Shown here in pieces: positions 24,802 through 34,290 of a stretch of DNA of 64,000 nucleotides. Positions within the stretch are counted from its first letter, which is position 1, and each line of letters begins with the position of its first letter. Origin of the DNA: Oscillospiraceae bacterium (GTDB lineage Bacteria; Bacillota_A; Clostridia; Oscillospirales; Oscillospiraceae); NCBI GenBank assembly GCA_902789835.1, contig CADAPN010000004.1:14135-78134 (forward strand). Direction: 5' to 3'. Under the pieces are notes generated by a model. The model was given only the letters and a program-made list of their open reading frames with translations, had not been told where the DNA came from and did not search any database. Both the position numbers and the translations under genes were made by a program.

Positions 24802-25740
24802 ATGCCGAGCAAGTATACCATCCCTCTGAAAACCGTTGTAAAGGATATGAATCTTCAGCCGCTCCATCTCTCCAAAGACTACGAAACCGCCGTTCTGACC
24901 ATGGCCGATGTCAACCGGCCTGCGATGCAGCTGACCGGATTCTACGACTACTTTGACCCCAAGCGCATGCAGGCGATCGGCATGGTCGAATCGACCTATC
25001 TCAACACCCTCAGTCATGAGGAACGGCTGGTGGCCTTTGACCGCTTCATGGCCTACGATATCGCTGCGCTCGTTATCTGCCACAAGTGTGAACCTTTCCC
25101 GGAATGCCTCGAGATGGCGGAAAAATATGACCGCAATGTTTTCTACACGCCTTCGGACACTTCCGATTTCCAGGCCAGAGTGATCTTCCTGCTCCATGAC
25201 TATCTCGCCCCGCGACTCACAACCCACGGTGTTCTGGTCGACATCTACGGCGAGGGCGTCCTTCTTATGGGGGACAGCGGCATCGGCAAGAGCGAGACCG
25301 CCCTTGAGCTCATCAAGCGCGGCCACCGTCTGGTTGCCGACGACGCGGTGGAAATCAAGCTCATCGGCGAAAACATGCTGATCGGCTCCGCACCGGAGAT
25401 CATCCGCTACTATATGGAACTGCGCGGCATCGGGGTTATCAATGTCCGGCATATTTACGGTGTCGGCGCAGTGCTCCCCCACACCGGCATTGACCTCGTG
25501 GTACGCATGGAGCACTGGGTAGACGGAAAGGCCTATGACCGTCTCGGGCTCGAGAGCGAAACGGAAGAGATTCTCGGGGTCAAGCTTCCCCGGGTCACGA
25601 TCCCTGTCACTCCCGGGCGAAATCTCGCTGTCATTCTGGAGCTCGCCGCCATGAACAACCGCCAGAAAAAAATGGGCTACAACGCTGCGGAGATGCTGAC
25701 CGCCGCCCATGATTTTGCCATTGACAACGGTGCATTCTGA
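24802..25740 (+). CDS. hprK: HPr kinase/phosphorylase
   Basis: 312 residues from the ATG at 24802 (ACAGGAGG upstream). The N-terminal domain is followed by the catalytic core with Walker A GDSGIGKSE, the preceding HGVLVDIYGEGVLLM, and the C-terminal PVTPGRNLAVILELAAMN. It phosphorylates HPr on serine and reverses the reaction, controlling carbon catabolite repression. It is the first gene of a five-gene operon with murB, rapZ, whiA and dnaE, a typical Clostridia order. Confidence 0.96.
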   Translation: MPSKYTIPLKTVVKDMNLQPLHLSKDYETAVLTMADVNRPAMQLTGFYDYFDPKRMQAIGMVESTYLNTLSHEERLVAFDRFMAYDIAALVICHKCEPFPECLEMAEKYDRNVFYTPSDTSDFQARVIFLLHDYLAPRLTTHGVLVDIYGEGVLLMGDSGIGKSETALELIKRGHRLVADDAVEIKLIGENMLIGSAPEIIRYYMELRGIGVINVRHIYGVGAVLPHTGIDLVVRMEHWVDGKAYDRLGLESETEEILGVKLPRVTIPVTPGRNLAVILELAAMNNRQKKMGYNAAEMLTAAHDFAIDNGAF

Positions 25741-25773
25741 TCTGCATTTCAATACGCCTTCTAAGGAGAGTAA

Positions 25774-26772
25774 ATGGAAAACCTCGAACAAGCCATCCTG
25801 GCTGTCAAAGAACAGTTTCCGGGCATGAAACTGCTGGAGAACGAGCCTATGAAGGCCCACTCCTCCTTCCGCATCGGCGGACCGGTCCGCGCGCTTGCCG
25901 CCCCTTCGGACGTTACCAGCCTCACAAAACTCTGTGACATTCTCAAGCAGCACCACATCGCCCCGTTCATTCTGGGCAACGGAACCAATATTCTTTTCCC
26001 CGACGAGGGGCTGAACGATCTGTTTATCATCAGCACAGAAAAGCTCCAGAAGCTCTTCCTGCTGCCGGACGGCTCCGTCTATGCTGAAGCGGGTGTGTCT
26101 CTCGCGCGTCTGGCCGCCTTCGCCCAGGAAAACGGGCTGACGGGTCTCGAATTTGCCGGGGGCATCCCCGGAACGCTGGGCGGCGGCTGCATCATGAACG
26201 CCGGCGCCTACGGCGGTGAGCTCAAGGATGTCGTCGAGAGCGTCGTCTTCCTCTATATTCCCGACCAGAGTCTCTACGAGCTGCCGAACGCCGACTGCGC
26301 CTTCGGCTACCGCCAGAGCTATTTTCAGAAAACCCCGGGCTGCATTGTTCTCAGCGCCGTGCTTCACCTGGCCCAGGACGATCCCCAGGCCATCTCGGCC
26401 CGCATGCAGGAACTTGGCGAGAAGCGCCGCTCCAAGCAACCGCTGGATCTCCCCTCCGCAGGCAGTGCCTTCCGCCGTCCGGAGGGCCACTATGCCGCCG
26501 CCCTCATCGAGGAAGCCGGCCTGAAGGGCTATACCGTCGGCGGGGCTCAGGTCTCGGAAAAGCATGCCGGATTTGTTGTCAACCGCGGCGACGCAACTTC
26601 TCACGATGTCTACGATCTGATGATGCATGTGCGCAACACCGTGTATCGCCAAAGCGGTGTCTTTCTCGAACCCGAAATCATGATTCTTCCCCCGGACTAC
26701 CGTCTGGAGGACAACGGACCGCAGGTCTCCCGCAACCGCATTTCCGCCGGATCGGAGCCTGCCCGGGAATAG
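25774..26772 (+). CDS. murB: UDP-N-acetylenolpyruvoylglucosamine reductase
   Basis: 332 residues. FAD-binding motifs are SSFRIGGPVRALAAP, LGNGTNILFPDEG and GIPGTLGGGCIMNAGAYGGE. The catalytic region has GYRQSYFQ and the proton-donor Ser in PSAGSAFRRP. The layout is the short type II MurB found in Firmicutes. It makes UDP-MurNAc for peptidoglycan with NADPH. An AAGGAGAG site precedes the ATG. The last 20 or so residues are a low-complexity tail. Confidence 0.95.
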   Translation: MENLEQAILAVKEQFPGMKLLENEPMKAHSSFRIGGPVRALAAPSDVTSLTKLCDILKQHHIAPFILGNGTNILFPDEGLNDLFIISTEKLQKLFLLPDGSVYAEAGVSLARLAAFAQENGLTGLEFAGGIPGTLGGGCIMNAGAYGGELKDVVESVVFLYIPDQSLYELPNADCAFGYRQSYFQKTPGCIVLSAVLHLAQDDPQAISARMQELGEKRRSKQPLDLPSAGSAFRRPEGHYAAALIEEAGLKGYTVGGAQVSEKHAGFVVNRGDATSHDVYDLMMHVRNTVYRQSGVFLEPEIMILPPDYRLEDNGPQVSRNRISAGSEPARE

Positions 26773-26781
26773 GAGCGTCTG

Positions 26782-27639
26782 ATGGAATTTCTTATCATCA
26801 CCGGTCTCTCCGGTGCGGGCAAGACCCGTGCCGCGGACGTACTGGAGGATCTGGATTATTACTGCGTCGACAATCTGCCCGTCGCCCTGATGACGCGCTT
26901 TGCCGAGCTCTGTCTGGACACCCGCGGCCGATATGAGAAGGTCGCCCTGGTCACCGACATCCGGGACCGGGAGGGCTTCGGCGAACTGCCGAACACCATC
27001 GAGGAACTGCGCAAAATGGACTGCGACGTGCGCATCCTCTACATGGACGCGGACGTGCCGACCCTCGTCCGGCGCTACAAGGAATCCCGCCGTCCCCATC
27101 CCCTGGCGGAAAAGGGCATGAGCACCGAAGAAGCGGTCCACAAGGAAGAAGAACTCCTCGCGCCCATCAAGCGCAGCGCGGACTATGTGGTAAACAGCTC
27201 TTCCATGACCCTCGGCGTTTTGCAGAACCGCCTCTTCTCTCTTTTCGCCGAAGAAGGCCGCAAACGCGGTCTTGACGTCACCGTGATGTCCTTCGGCTTC
27301 AAGCACGGGATCCCGCTGGATGCGGATCTGGTTTTTGACGCCCGTTTTCTCCCCAACCCCTTCTATGTGGACGAGCTTCGCCCGCTCTCCGGTCTTGACC
27401 GTCCCGTGGCGGAGTTTGTCTTTTCCCACCCGCAGACCCGAAGCTTTCTGGAGAAGCTTGAGGACATGATCTCCTTCCTTCTCCCCTACTATATTGAAGA
27501 GGGCAAGCTCACCCTCACCATTGCCATCGGCTGCACCGGCGGCCGTCACCGCAGCGTCGCGCTCGCTTCGGCGCTGCACAAGCACCTGGTCGCCAACAAT
27601 GTGAGCTCTGTCAACATCAACCGGGATATCGACAAGTAA
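26782..27639 (+). CDS. rapZ: RNase adapter/nucleotide-binding protein RapZ (YvcJ)
   Basis: 285 residues with Walker A GLSGAGKT, DLDYYCVDNLPVAL, FGFKHGIP and the C-terminal IGCTGGRHRSVALA. In enteric bacteria RapZ controls GlmZ small RNA decay; in Firmicutes the YvcJ homologue hydrolyses nucleotides and has a less clear role. It is nine bases after murB and ten before whiA. The gluconeogenesis factor gene (mgfK/yvcK) that often stands between rapZ and whiA is not here. Confidence 0.94.
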   Translation: MEFLIITGLSGAGKTRAADVLEDLDYYCVDNLPVALMTRFAELCLDTRGRYEKVALVTDIRDREGFGELPNTIEELRKMDCDVRILYMDADVPTLVRRYKESRRPHPLAEKGMSTEEAVHKEEELLAPIKRSADYVVNSSSMTLGVLQNRLFSLFAEEGRKRGLDVTVMSFGFKHGIPLDADLVFDARFLPNPFYVDELRPLSGLDRPVAEFVFSHPQTRSFLEKLEDMISFLLPYYIEEGKLTLTIAIGCTGGRHRSVALASALHKHLVANNVSSVNINRDIDK

Positions 27640-27649
27640 GGAGCCCGCC

Positions 27650-28555
27650 ATGTCCTTTTCCTCCGAAACCAAGGCAGAGCTCTGTGACAGCCGCCTTGAC
27701 AAGCGCAGTCTGGCACTCGCCGAATGCTACGGCGTCCTGCTCTACTGCAACACCTTCCGCACCTCCGAGATTCGGATTATTACCGCCTCCGCGCCCTTTG
27801 CCGAGCGCCTTCCGCGGCTGTTCAAAAAAGCCTTTGCCTTCGGCTTTGACCAGCTCCCTCCGGAGGACGCCCTGGGCAAGCGCAGCTTCTGCATCCTCGA
27901 TCCCGAAAAAATCACCCACATTCTCGAGAGCTTCGGCGGCGACGCCGGCGGCCCCATCTCCCATCACATCAATCTCGGCATTCTCGAAGATCCCGGCTGC
28001 AGTGAAGCCTTTGTCAAGGGTGCCTTTCTGGCCGGAGGCAGCGTGACCGATCCCGAAAAGCGTTTTCATCTCGAGCTCGCCACCAGTCACCACAGCGTCA
28101 GCCGGGAGCTTCGCGCGATGCTGCTGGAGATGGACCTGGAGCCGAAGGAGGCCGAGCGCGGTGCGCATTCCCTGCTCTACTTCAAAAAGGCGGACCAGAT
28201 TTCCGACTTTCTCGCCCGCATCGGCGCCCATGTGGCGGCCATGAACATTCTGACCGCCAAAGTCGACAAGGAGATGCGCAACACCGTCACCCGGCAGATC
28301 AACTGCGACTCTGCCAACGCCGACAAGACGGTCTCCGCCGCCATGCGCCAGAACGAGGCCATTCGCCGCCTCATCAAGCGCGACGGGCTGGACGGTCTGC
28401 CCGAGGCATTGCGCGACGCGGCGCTTCTGCGTCTGGCAAACCCCGAGGCCAGCCTCGCCGATCTCGCCCTGCTCTCCAATCCCCCTGTCACCAAGAGCTG
28501 TCTGTCCCACCGTCTGAACAAAATCATCCTTCTCGCCGGAGAGGAGCAGCCATGA
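27650..28555 (+). CDS. whiA: WhiA family DNA-binding regulator
   Basis: 301 residues. The N-terminal domain is homing-endonuclease-like (FVKGAFLAGGSVTDPEKRFHLE is its hallmark region, quoted here in part) and the C-terminal HTH ends SCLSHRLNKII. WhiA is a conserved Gram-positive protein linked to cell division and, in actinomycetes, sporulation. Its stop overlaps the dnaE start by four bases. Confidence 0.93.
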   Translation: MSFSSETKAELCDSRLDKRSLALAECYGVLLYCNTFRTSEIRIITASAPFAERLPRLFKKAFAFGFDQLPPEDALGKRSFCILDPEKITHILESFGGDAGGPISHHINLGILEDPGCSEAFVKGAFLAGGSVTDPEKRFHLELATSHHSVSRELRAMLLEMDLEPKEAERGAHSLLYFKKADQISDFLARIGAHVAAMNILTAKVDKEMRNTVTRQINCDSANADKTVSAAMRQNEAIRRLIKRDGLDGLPEALRDAALLRLANPEASLADLALLSNPPVTKSCLSHRLNKIILLAGEEQP

Positions 28556-31500
28556 GCTTTGTCCACCTTCATGTGCATACCGAATACTCGCTGCTGGACG
28601 GCTTCTGCCGCATCGACCGCATTGCCCAGAAAGCCAAGTCCCTCGGTCAGAGTTCCATAGCCATCACCGACCATGGCGTCATGTACGGCGCCGTGGCGTT
28701 TTATCGTGCCTGCCTGAAGGAGGGCATTCACCCCATCATCGGCTGTGAGGTCTATGTGGCGCCGCGCACCCGCTTTCAGAAGGAGCACGGTCTTGACAAC
28801 AACTATTCCCACCTGATCCTGCTCTGCAAGGATGAGACCGGCTACCGGAACCTCTGCGCCCTGGTCAGCGCCGGCTTCACCGAGGGCTTCTATGTAAAGC
28901 CGCGCATCGACTGGGAACTGCTCAGCGCCCATGCAGAGGGCCTCATCTGTCTCTCCGGCTGTCTCGCCGGGGAAATCCCCCAGGCCATTTTAAACGGGAA
29001 TACCGCCCGGGCCAGAGACCGCGCTTTAAAGCTGCGGGAGCTCTTCGGCGAGGACTTCTTCCTCGAGATTCAGAACCACGGCATCCCCGAGGAACAGCGC
29101 GTCACCGAAGGCCTCGTCGCCCTCAGCCGGGAGACCGGCATCCCTCTCGTCATGACCAACGACGCCCATTATCTTGAGAAGTCCGACGCCTACTACCAGG
29201 ACGTGCTCATGTGCATCCAGACCGGAAAAACCGTCGACGAGCCCAACCGCATGCGCTTCGAGACCCAGGAATTCTACCTGAAGAGCGAAGCGGAGATGCG
29301 CAGTCTTTTCCCCGGTCTTGCCGAGGCCGCGGACAATACGAATCTCATTGCCGACCGCTGCCATTACGATTTCGAATTCGGCCACTACCACCTGCCCCGC
29401 TTTCGCCTGCCGGAGGGTGAGACCGACAGCGCCGCCTACCTGCGCAAGCTCTGTGAGCGCGGCTTTGCCGTCCGTTATCCCGACCGTCCGGAAGTCCACG
29501 CCCAGCTGGATTATGAGCTCGGCATCATCGAGAAGATGGGGTTTGTGGATTATTTTCTCATTGTCTCGGACTTCATCGGCTATGCCAAGCGCAACGGCAT
29601 CCCCGTCGGTCCCGGCCGCGGCAGCGCCGCCGGCAGCGTGGTCTCCTACTGTCTCTACATCACCGATGTCGACCCCATCAAGTATTCTCTGTTCTTTGAG
29701 CGCTTCCTGAATCCGGAGCGCGTCTCCATGCCGGATATCGACGTCGACTTCTGTGTCAACCGCCGCGGCGAGGTCATCGACTACGTCAACCGCTTCTACG
29801 GCGAGGACCATGTCGCCCAGATCGTCACCTTCGGCACCATGGCGGCCCGCGCGGCCATCCGCGATGTGGGCCGTGTCCTGAACATCAGCTACGCCGAGAC
29901 CGACGCCGTCGCCAAACAGGTCCCCACCGCCCTCAACATGACCCTGGATGAGGCGCTGAAGCTCTCCAGGCCCCTGAAAGAATTCTACGACTCAAACGAG
30001 AAGCTCCGTACCCTTATCGACGTGGCCCGCGCGCTGGAAGGCATGCCCCGGCACGCCTCGACCCACGCCGCCGGTGTCGTGATTACCGAGCGCCCCGTAA
30101 AAGACTACGTTCCCCTGGCGAAGAACGACGAGTCCGTGGTATGCCAGTACCAGATGACCACCCTGGAGGAACTGGGTCTGCTGAAGATGGACTTTCTCGG
30201 TCTGCGAAACCTCACCGTTCTGGAGGACGCCGCCCGCCTGGTCCGCCAGAAGGAACCCGGCTTCCGGGTAGAGGACGTGCCGGAGGACGACCCCACGGTT
30301 TTCGAGATGCTTTCCGCCGGGCAGACCATGGGTGTCTTTCAGATGGAGAGCGCCGGCATGACCGGCGTCTGTGTCCAGCTGCGTCCGAAGAGCATTGAGG
30401 ACATTACCGCCATTGTCGCCCTTTACCGTCCGGGTCCCATGGACAGCATCCCGCGCTTCATCGAATGCTCCCAGCACCCCGAACATGTCACCTACAAGCA
30501 CCCTCTGCTCCGTCCGATTCTTGAAGTCACCTACGGCTGCATCGTCTACCAGGAACAGGTCATCGAAATTTTCCGTCAGCTTGCGGGCTTCTCCCTCGGT
30601 CAGGCCGATATGATCCGACGTGCCATGAGCAAGAAAAAGCACGCCGTCATCGATGCCGAGCGCGTCGCCTTCGTCCACGGTGATCCAAAGCGCGGCATTG
30701 CCGGCGCAGTGGCAAACGGGGTCCCCGAGGCGGTGGCAAACAGCATCTATGACGAGATTCTGGATTTTGCCAGCTACGCCTTCAACAAAGCCCACGCCGT
30801 GTGCTATGCCATTGTGGCCTACCGCACCGCGTATATGAAGAAGCACTATCCCGGCGAGTATATGGCCGCGCTGCTCTCCTCTGTTCTTGACAACGGTCAG
30901 AAGATTTCCGAGTATACCGCCGAATGCCGCGAACTCGGTCTTTCCCTGCTGCCGCCCGATGTGAACGAATCCCAGTCCGGCTTCTCCGTATCCGGCGGGA
31001 ACATTCGCTTCGGTCTCGCCGCCATCAAGGGCATTGGCCGCAGCGCCGTCGCCCAGCTGGAGGCGGAGCGTCGGGTGAGCGGTCCCTTCCGCAGTTTTGA
31101 GGACTTTCTCCGCCGGATGAACGGCAAGGATTTTAACCGCCGCGCCGTCGAAAACCTGATCCGCGCCGGGGGCTTTGACTCCTTCGGCTATAAACGCAAG
31201 GCCCTGGTCTCGGTCGCCGGCAGCATGATCGACAGCATCAGCCGGGAGACCCGGGACAACATCTCCGGACAGATGGATCTGTTCGGCTCCTGGGAAGAGG
31301 ACGAGTCGCAGTCCGGTTCAAAGCAGGACAGTCTTCCGATCCCGGATGTCCAGGAATACAGCCCCCGTGAACGCATGGCGATGGAAAAGGAGATGACCGG
31401 CCTCTATCTGAGCGGGCATCCCATGGACGAATACCGTGACGCGGTCCGCCGGACCGGCGCCGTTCCCATCGGCGCCATCATGAACGACTTTTCCTCCGAG

Positions 31501-32082
31501 GAAGGCCCGCAGCGCTTTTCTGATAACCAGCCTGTCGTGGTTGCCGGCGTCATCGATTCCCACCGGACCCGCACCACCAAGAACAATTCTCTCATGTGCT
31601 ATGTCCAGCTTGAAGATGACAGCGGCACCATGGAGCTGATCGTCTTTCAGAAGGCCCTGGATCTCTGCGGCGCCTACATCGTCGACAACCAGGCCGTCCT
31701 TGTCCGCGGAAAGATCTCCGTCCGAGACGAGAAGGAGGCCCAGATCATGGTCGACTCCATCCGTCCTCTCTCCGATCTGAACACCCCCGGCACGGCGCAG
31801 CCGTCCGAAGCTCCTGCCGGAGGGACGGCCCCCGCAGCCGGGCTGTCTCCCCGTCCCGCTGCCGCCGGGCAGACTCAGAAGCTCTATATCCGTCTCCCCT
31901 CGGAGGAGGACCCGCTTCTCCGCCGCATCACGCTGATTCTGACCATGTTCCCGGGCAGCGGCTCCATGATCATCTGGTGTGAGAAGGAGAAGAAAAAGCT
32001 CGGCACCCGCTGCCTCCTGCACGAGGGCCTGATTCTCGAGCTGCAGGAACTCCTCGGTCCCGAAAACGTTGTTCTGAAATAA
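28552..32082 (+). CDS. dnaE: DNA polymerase III alpha subunit DnaE
   Basis: 1176 residues, full length for the DnaE1/DnaE3 class. The N-terminal PHP domain has HLHVHTEYSLLDG and the polymerase core has the catalytic aspartates in PDIDVDFCVNRRGEV. The fingers region (SYAFNKAHAVCYAIVAYRTA, quoted in part), a helix-hairpin-helix (GLAAIKGIGRSAV) and an OB fold (VVVAGVIDS) follow. It replicates chromosomal DNA together with PolC. It ends the hprK operon before a strong terminator. Confidence 0.97.
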   Translation: MSFVHLHVHTEYSLLDGFCRIDRIAQKAKSLGQSSIAITDHGVMYGAVAFYRACLKEGIHPIIGCEVYVAPRTRFQKEHGLDNNYSHLILLCKDETGYRNLCALVSAGFTEGFYVKPRIDWELLSAHAEGLICLSGCLAGEIPQAILNGNTARARDRALKLRELFGEDFFLEIQNHGIPEEQRVTEGLVALSRETGIPLVMTNDAHYLEKSDAYYQDVLMCIQTGKTVDEPNRMRFETQEFYLKSEAEMRSLFPGLAEAADNTNLIADRCHYDFEFGHYHLPRFRLPEGETDSAAYLRKLCERGFAVRYPDRPEVHAQLDYELGIIEKMGFVDYFLIVSDFIGYAKRNGIPVGPGRGSAAGSVVSYCLYITDVDPIKYSLFFERFLNPERVSMPDIDVDFCVNRRGEVIDYVNRFYGEDHVAQIVTFGTMAARAAIRDVGRVLNISYAETDAVAKQVPTALNMTLDEALKLSRPLKEFYDSNEKLRTLIDVARALEGMPRHASTHAAGVVITERPVKDYVPLAKNDESVVCQYQMTTLEELGLLKMDFLGLRNLTVLEDAARLVRQKEPGFRVEDVPEDDPTVFEMLSAGQTMGVFQMESAGMTGVCVQLRPKSIEDITAIVALYRPGPMDSIPRFIECSQHPEHVTYKHPLLRPILEVTYGCIVYQEQVIEIFRQLAGFSLGQADMIRRAMSKKKHAVIDAERVAFVHGDPKRGIAGAVANGVPEAVANSIYDEILDFASYAFNKAHAVCYAIVAYRTAYMKKHYPGEYMAALLSSVLDNGQKISEYTAECRELGLSLLPPDVNESQSGFSVSGGNIRFGLAAIKGIGRSAVAQLEAERRVSGPFRSFEDFLRRMNGKDFNRRAVENLIRAGGFDSFGYKRKALVSVAGSMIDSISRETRDNISGQMDLFGSWEEDESQSGSKQDSLPIPDVQEYSPRERMAMEKEMTGLYLSGHPMDEYRDAVRRTGAVPIGAIMNDFSSEEGPQRFSDNQPVVVAGVIDSHRTRTTKNNSLMCYVQLEDDSGTMELIVFQKALDLCGAYIVDNQAVLVRGKISVRDEKEAQIMVDSIRPLSDLNTPGTAQPSEAPAGGTAPAAGLSPRPAAAGQTQKLYIRLPSEEDPLLRRITLILTMFPGSGSMIIWCEKEKKKLGTRCLLHEGLILELQELLGPENVVLK

Positions 32083-32148
32083 CAAGTCCGCCCTGCCCGC
32101 GGTGCCCTTTCCGCCCGGTCAGGCTTGCCGGATCGCCCGTATACGTGC

Positions 32149-32194
32149 AAAACGGCCGGGATTGCGTCTCACCTGACGCAATCCCGGCCGTTTT
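32149..32194. terminator. Bidirectional terminator after dnaE
   Basis: A perfect 20-bp stem (32149-32168 with 32175-32194) and 6-base loop. TTTTCTGTCT follows on the plus strand and TTTTGCACG on the minus strand. It separates two convergent operons. Confidence 0.92.
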
Positions 32195-32205
32195 CTGTCT
32201 ATGCT

Positions 32206-33789
32206 TTATGCGATGCCCAGTTCCGCCCGGGCCCGGGCCGCCGTGGCGGCCGAGTCGACCTTTCCGGTGCCGTTGAGCGGCAGCCGGTCGAAGAAGAGAA
32301 TGTATTTCGGGATCTTGTATGCCGCCACCTGCTCCCGCAAATGGTCACGGATCTCTTCCTCCGCGATCGACATGTTCTCATGGAGCACCACGCAGGCGCA
32401 GGCCTCTTCGCCGTAGTGCACGTCCGGCACCGGAATCATCCGGCACGTATCCACCTGCGGCAGCGCGCAGATCTCATTCTCCACTTCCACGGGGCTGATC
32501 TTCTCTCCGCCCCGGTTGATGAGCTCCTTGATTCTGCCCCGGAGAATGATGTCTCCGTCCTCGTCCAGTTCTCCGAGGTCTCCGGTATGCAGCCATCCGT
32601 CCGCATCGATGGCCTTCGCGGTCTGCTCCGGCTGGTGGTAGTATCCCTGCATCACGAGATAGCCCTTGATGCAGATTTCCCCCACCTTGCCGGGCGCCAG
32701 TGCTTCCCCGGTCTCCAGGTCGGCGATCTTTCCCTCCACATGGTTCATAAACTTCCCCACCGTGGTGCTGCGCTTGTCCATACTGTCGTCCAGGCTGCAC
32801 ACCGTCAGGCCCGCAGTGGACTCGGTCTGTCCCAGGCTCGAGGCAAGGGTCATTCCGAAGCCCTCTTCGATCCGGATGAAATCATTGGGCGGATAACTCG
32901 CCCCGCCGATGATGCCGACTCTCAGGCTGCTGATGTCATAGTCGGCGAAGTCCTTCCTCGCCATAATGGCCCGATACATGGAAGGAACCGCATGCAGGAC
33001 CGTACAACGGTGCTGCTGGATCGCCCGGAGAATCGAGCTCGTATGCCGGTTGTCCGGCAGACAGATGCAGCCTCCCACTGCCGCTGAGGCCATGATGTTG
33101 GTGGAGATCGTAAAGCAGTGGAACATCGGAACCGCGACGCAGAACACATCCTCATAAGTAGCCGCAAAGTCGTTCGACTGCTGGATTCCGCCGTTCACGC
33201 GGGAGAAGTGGCTGGTCATCACCGGTTTGGGAAGTCCCGTGCTGCCGGAGGTGAAGATGATCACCGCCGTATCTTCGCAGCGGACCAGTTTCTCCGCTTC
33301 AGCAACGGCGTCTTCGTCTGCCCTCTCCTCTGCCCGGAGAGGAGGATAGGCCGCCGAGGCCGTTCTCCCTACCGTGAAAACGCCTTCCGTCACAGCCGGG
33401 AGGCTGCCCAGCGCTTTCACATCCGCGGCCAGATCCCTGTCCTTCTGGTAAGACGCTCCGATGCAGATGAGCTTCGGCTCTCCGAGCCGAAGCACCGTTT
33501 CCAGGTCGGTCCGGACCAGGGCGGTGTTGACCATGACGGCCACGGCCCCGATCCGCTGGATCGCGAAGAACAGTGCCAGGACCTCGGCCTCGGCCTCACC
33601 GAACAGCGCGACATGGTCGCCCCGGCCGACGCCCTGACGCAGCAGCGCGGTCGCGTAGCGGTCCGTCAGTTCGTCAAACTGTCGATAAGTCAGTCTGGTC
33701 TCGCGGTCGATGACTGCCGTGCGGTTCGGAAACAGCGCCGTCGTTCTGCGCAGCAGCCCGCCCACCGTGATATATTCCAAAGGAAGCAT
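32206..33789 (-). CDS. Acyl-CoA synthetase, AMP-binding (ANL) family
   Basis: 527 residues. It has the P-loop IIFTSGSTGLPKP, the motif SLGQTESTAGLT, the hinge region GWLHTGDLGELDEDGDIILRG, shown here in part as WLHTGDLGELDEDG, and the C-terminal catalytic Lys in LPLNGTGKVD. It activates a carboxylic acid with ATP and CoA. The acid cannot be named; the domain layout resembles medium-chain and DltE/EntE-like acyl ligases. It is transcribed alone from its own promoter. Confidence 0.88.
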   Translation of the reverse strand: MLPLEYITVGGLLRRTTALFPNRTAVIDRETRLTYRQFDELTDRYATALLRQGVGRGDHVALFGEAEAEVLALFFAIQRIGAVAVMVNTALVRTDLETVLRLGEPKLICIGASYQKDRDLAADVKALGSLPAVTEGVFTVGRTASAAYPPLRAEERADEDAVAEAEKLVRCEDTAVIIFTSGSTGLPKPVMTSHFSRVNGGIQQSNDFAATYEDVFCVAVPMFHCFTISTNIMASAAVGGCICLPDNRHTSSILRAIQQHRCTVLHAVPSMYRAIMARKDFADYDISSLRVGIIGGASYPPNDFIRIEEGFGMTLASSLGQTESTAGLTVCSLDDSMDKRSTTVGKFMNHVEGKIADLETGEALAPGKVGEICIKGYLVMQGYYHQPEQTAKAIDADGWLHTGDLGELDEDGDIILRGRIKELINRGGEKISPVEVENEICALPQVDTCRMIPVPDVHYGEEACACVVLHENMSIAEEEIRDHLREQVAAYKIPKYILFFDRLPLNGTGKVDSAATAARARAELGIA

Positions 33790-33823
33790 AGGACACCTCC
33801 GTCATGTCAGCAGATTAAAGATT

Positions 33824-33852
33824 ATTTTACCACGTTTCAGTGCCTAAGGCAA
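33824..33852 (-). promoter_or_regulatory. Promoter of the acyl-CoA synthetase gene
   Basis: Minus strand TTGCCT (33847-33852), 17-base spacer, TAAAAT (33824-33829). Confidence 0.7.
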
Positions 33853-33858
33853 TCGGAT

Positions 33859-34260
33859 TTATGCATTTCCGTATACTTCCTGCTCCACCACGCACTGATT
33901 CTTAATCGTCCCGACCAGCGCCTGCAGCGCATCGATGACATGGGGCCTTATGTCGCCGCCCACCAGAACCAGCATGATGTCATCGCCGAGGGTCAGTTCG
34001 CCTTCATTGAGCCAGACCCGGATGTAGTAGATTCCCTCCATCCGCTTCGCCTCCGCGATGGCCTGCTCCACCTTCTGCACGTCGTACCGGAAGATCATCC
34101 CGGTTACGGGTTCGGTGTTCTCCTGTCCCTGCCGGACCTTTGCCTTCGCAGTCCGGCGCACGGTCCCGTTGTGTACAAGAAACATCCCGCAGTCGGCCGC
34201 AGCGGGGTCTGCTTTCGCTTCTTTCAGCCACTGATCAATGGAGGGCGCTTCTTTTTTCAT
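33859..34260 (-). CDS. MoaE-like protein (molybdopterin synthase large-subunit family)
   Basis: 133 residues starting at the ATG at 34260 (AAGGA six bases upstream); an in-frame GTG lies one codon earlier. The sequence CGMFLVHNGTVRRTAKAKVR resembles the MoaE core (CGA, G-V/T-VR), and the C-terminal DDIMLVLVGGDIRPHVIDAL matches a Clostridia subfamily annotated as MoaE. No MoaD, MoaA or molybdoenzyme gene is present, and the residues that bind precursor Z in true MoaE are not obviously kept. It may therefore have another role. It is last in a four-gene operon. Confidence 0.65.
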   Translation of the reverse strand: MKKEAPSIDQWLKEAKADPAAADCGMFLVHNGTVRRTAKAKVRQGQENTEPVTGMIFRYDVQKVEQAIAEAKRMEGIYYIRVWLNEGELTLGDDIMLVLVGGDIRPHVIDALQALVGTIKNQCVVEQEVYGNA

Positions 34261-34290
34261 CACAATTCCTTCTTTCTGTCAGATTCGTGT

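Noticed and set aside
24751..27702. 983-codon open frame antisense to hprK-murB-rapZ
   Set aside because: It runs across three well-supported genes and is a codon-bias shadow.
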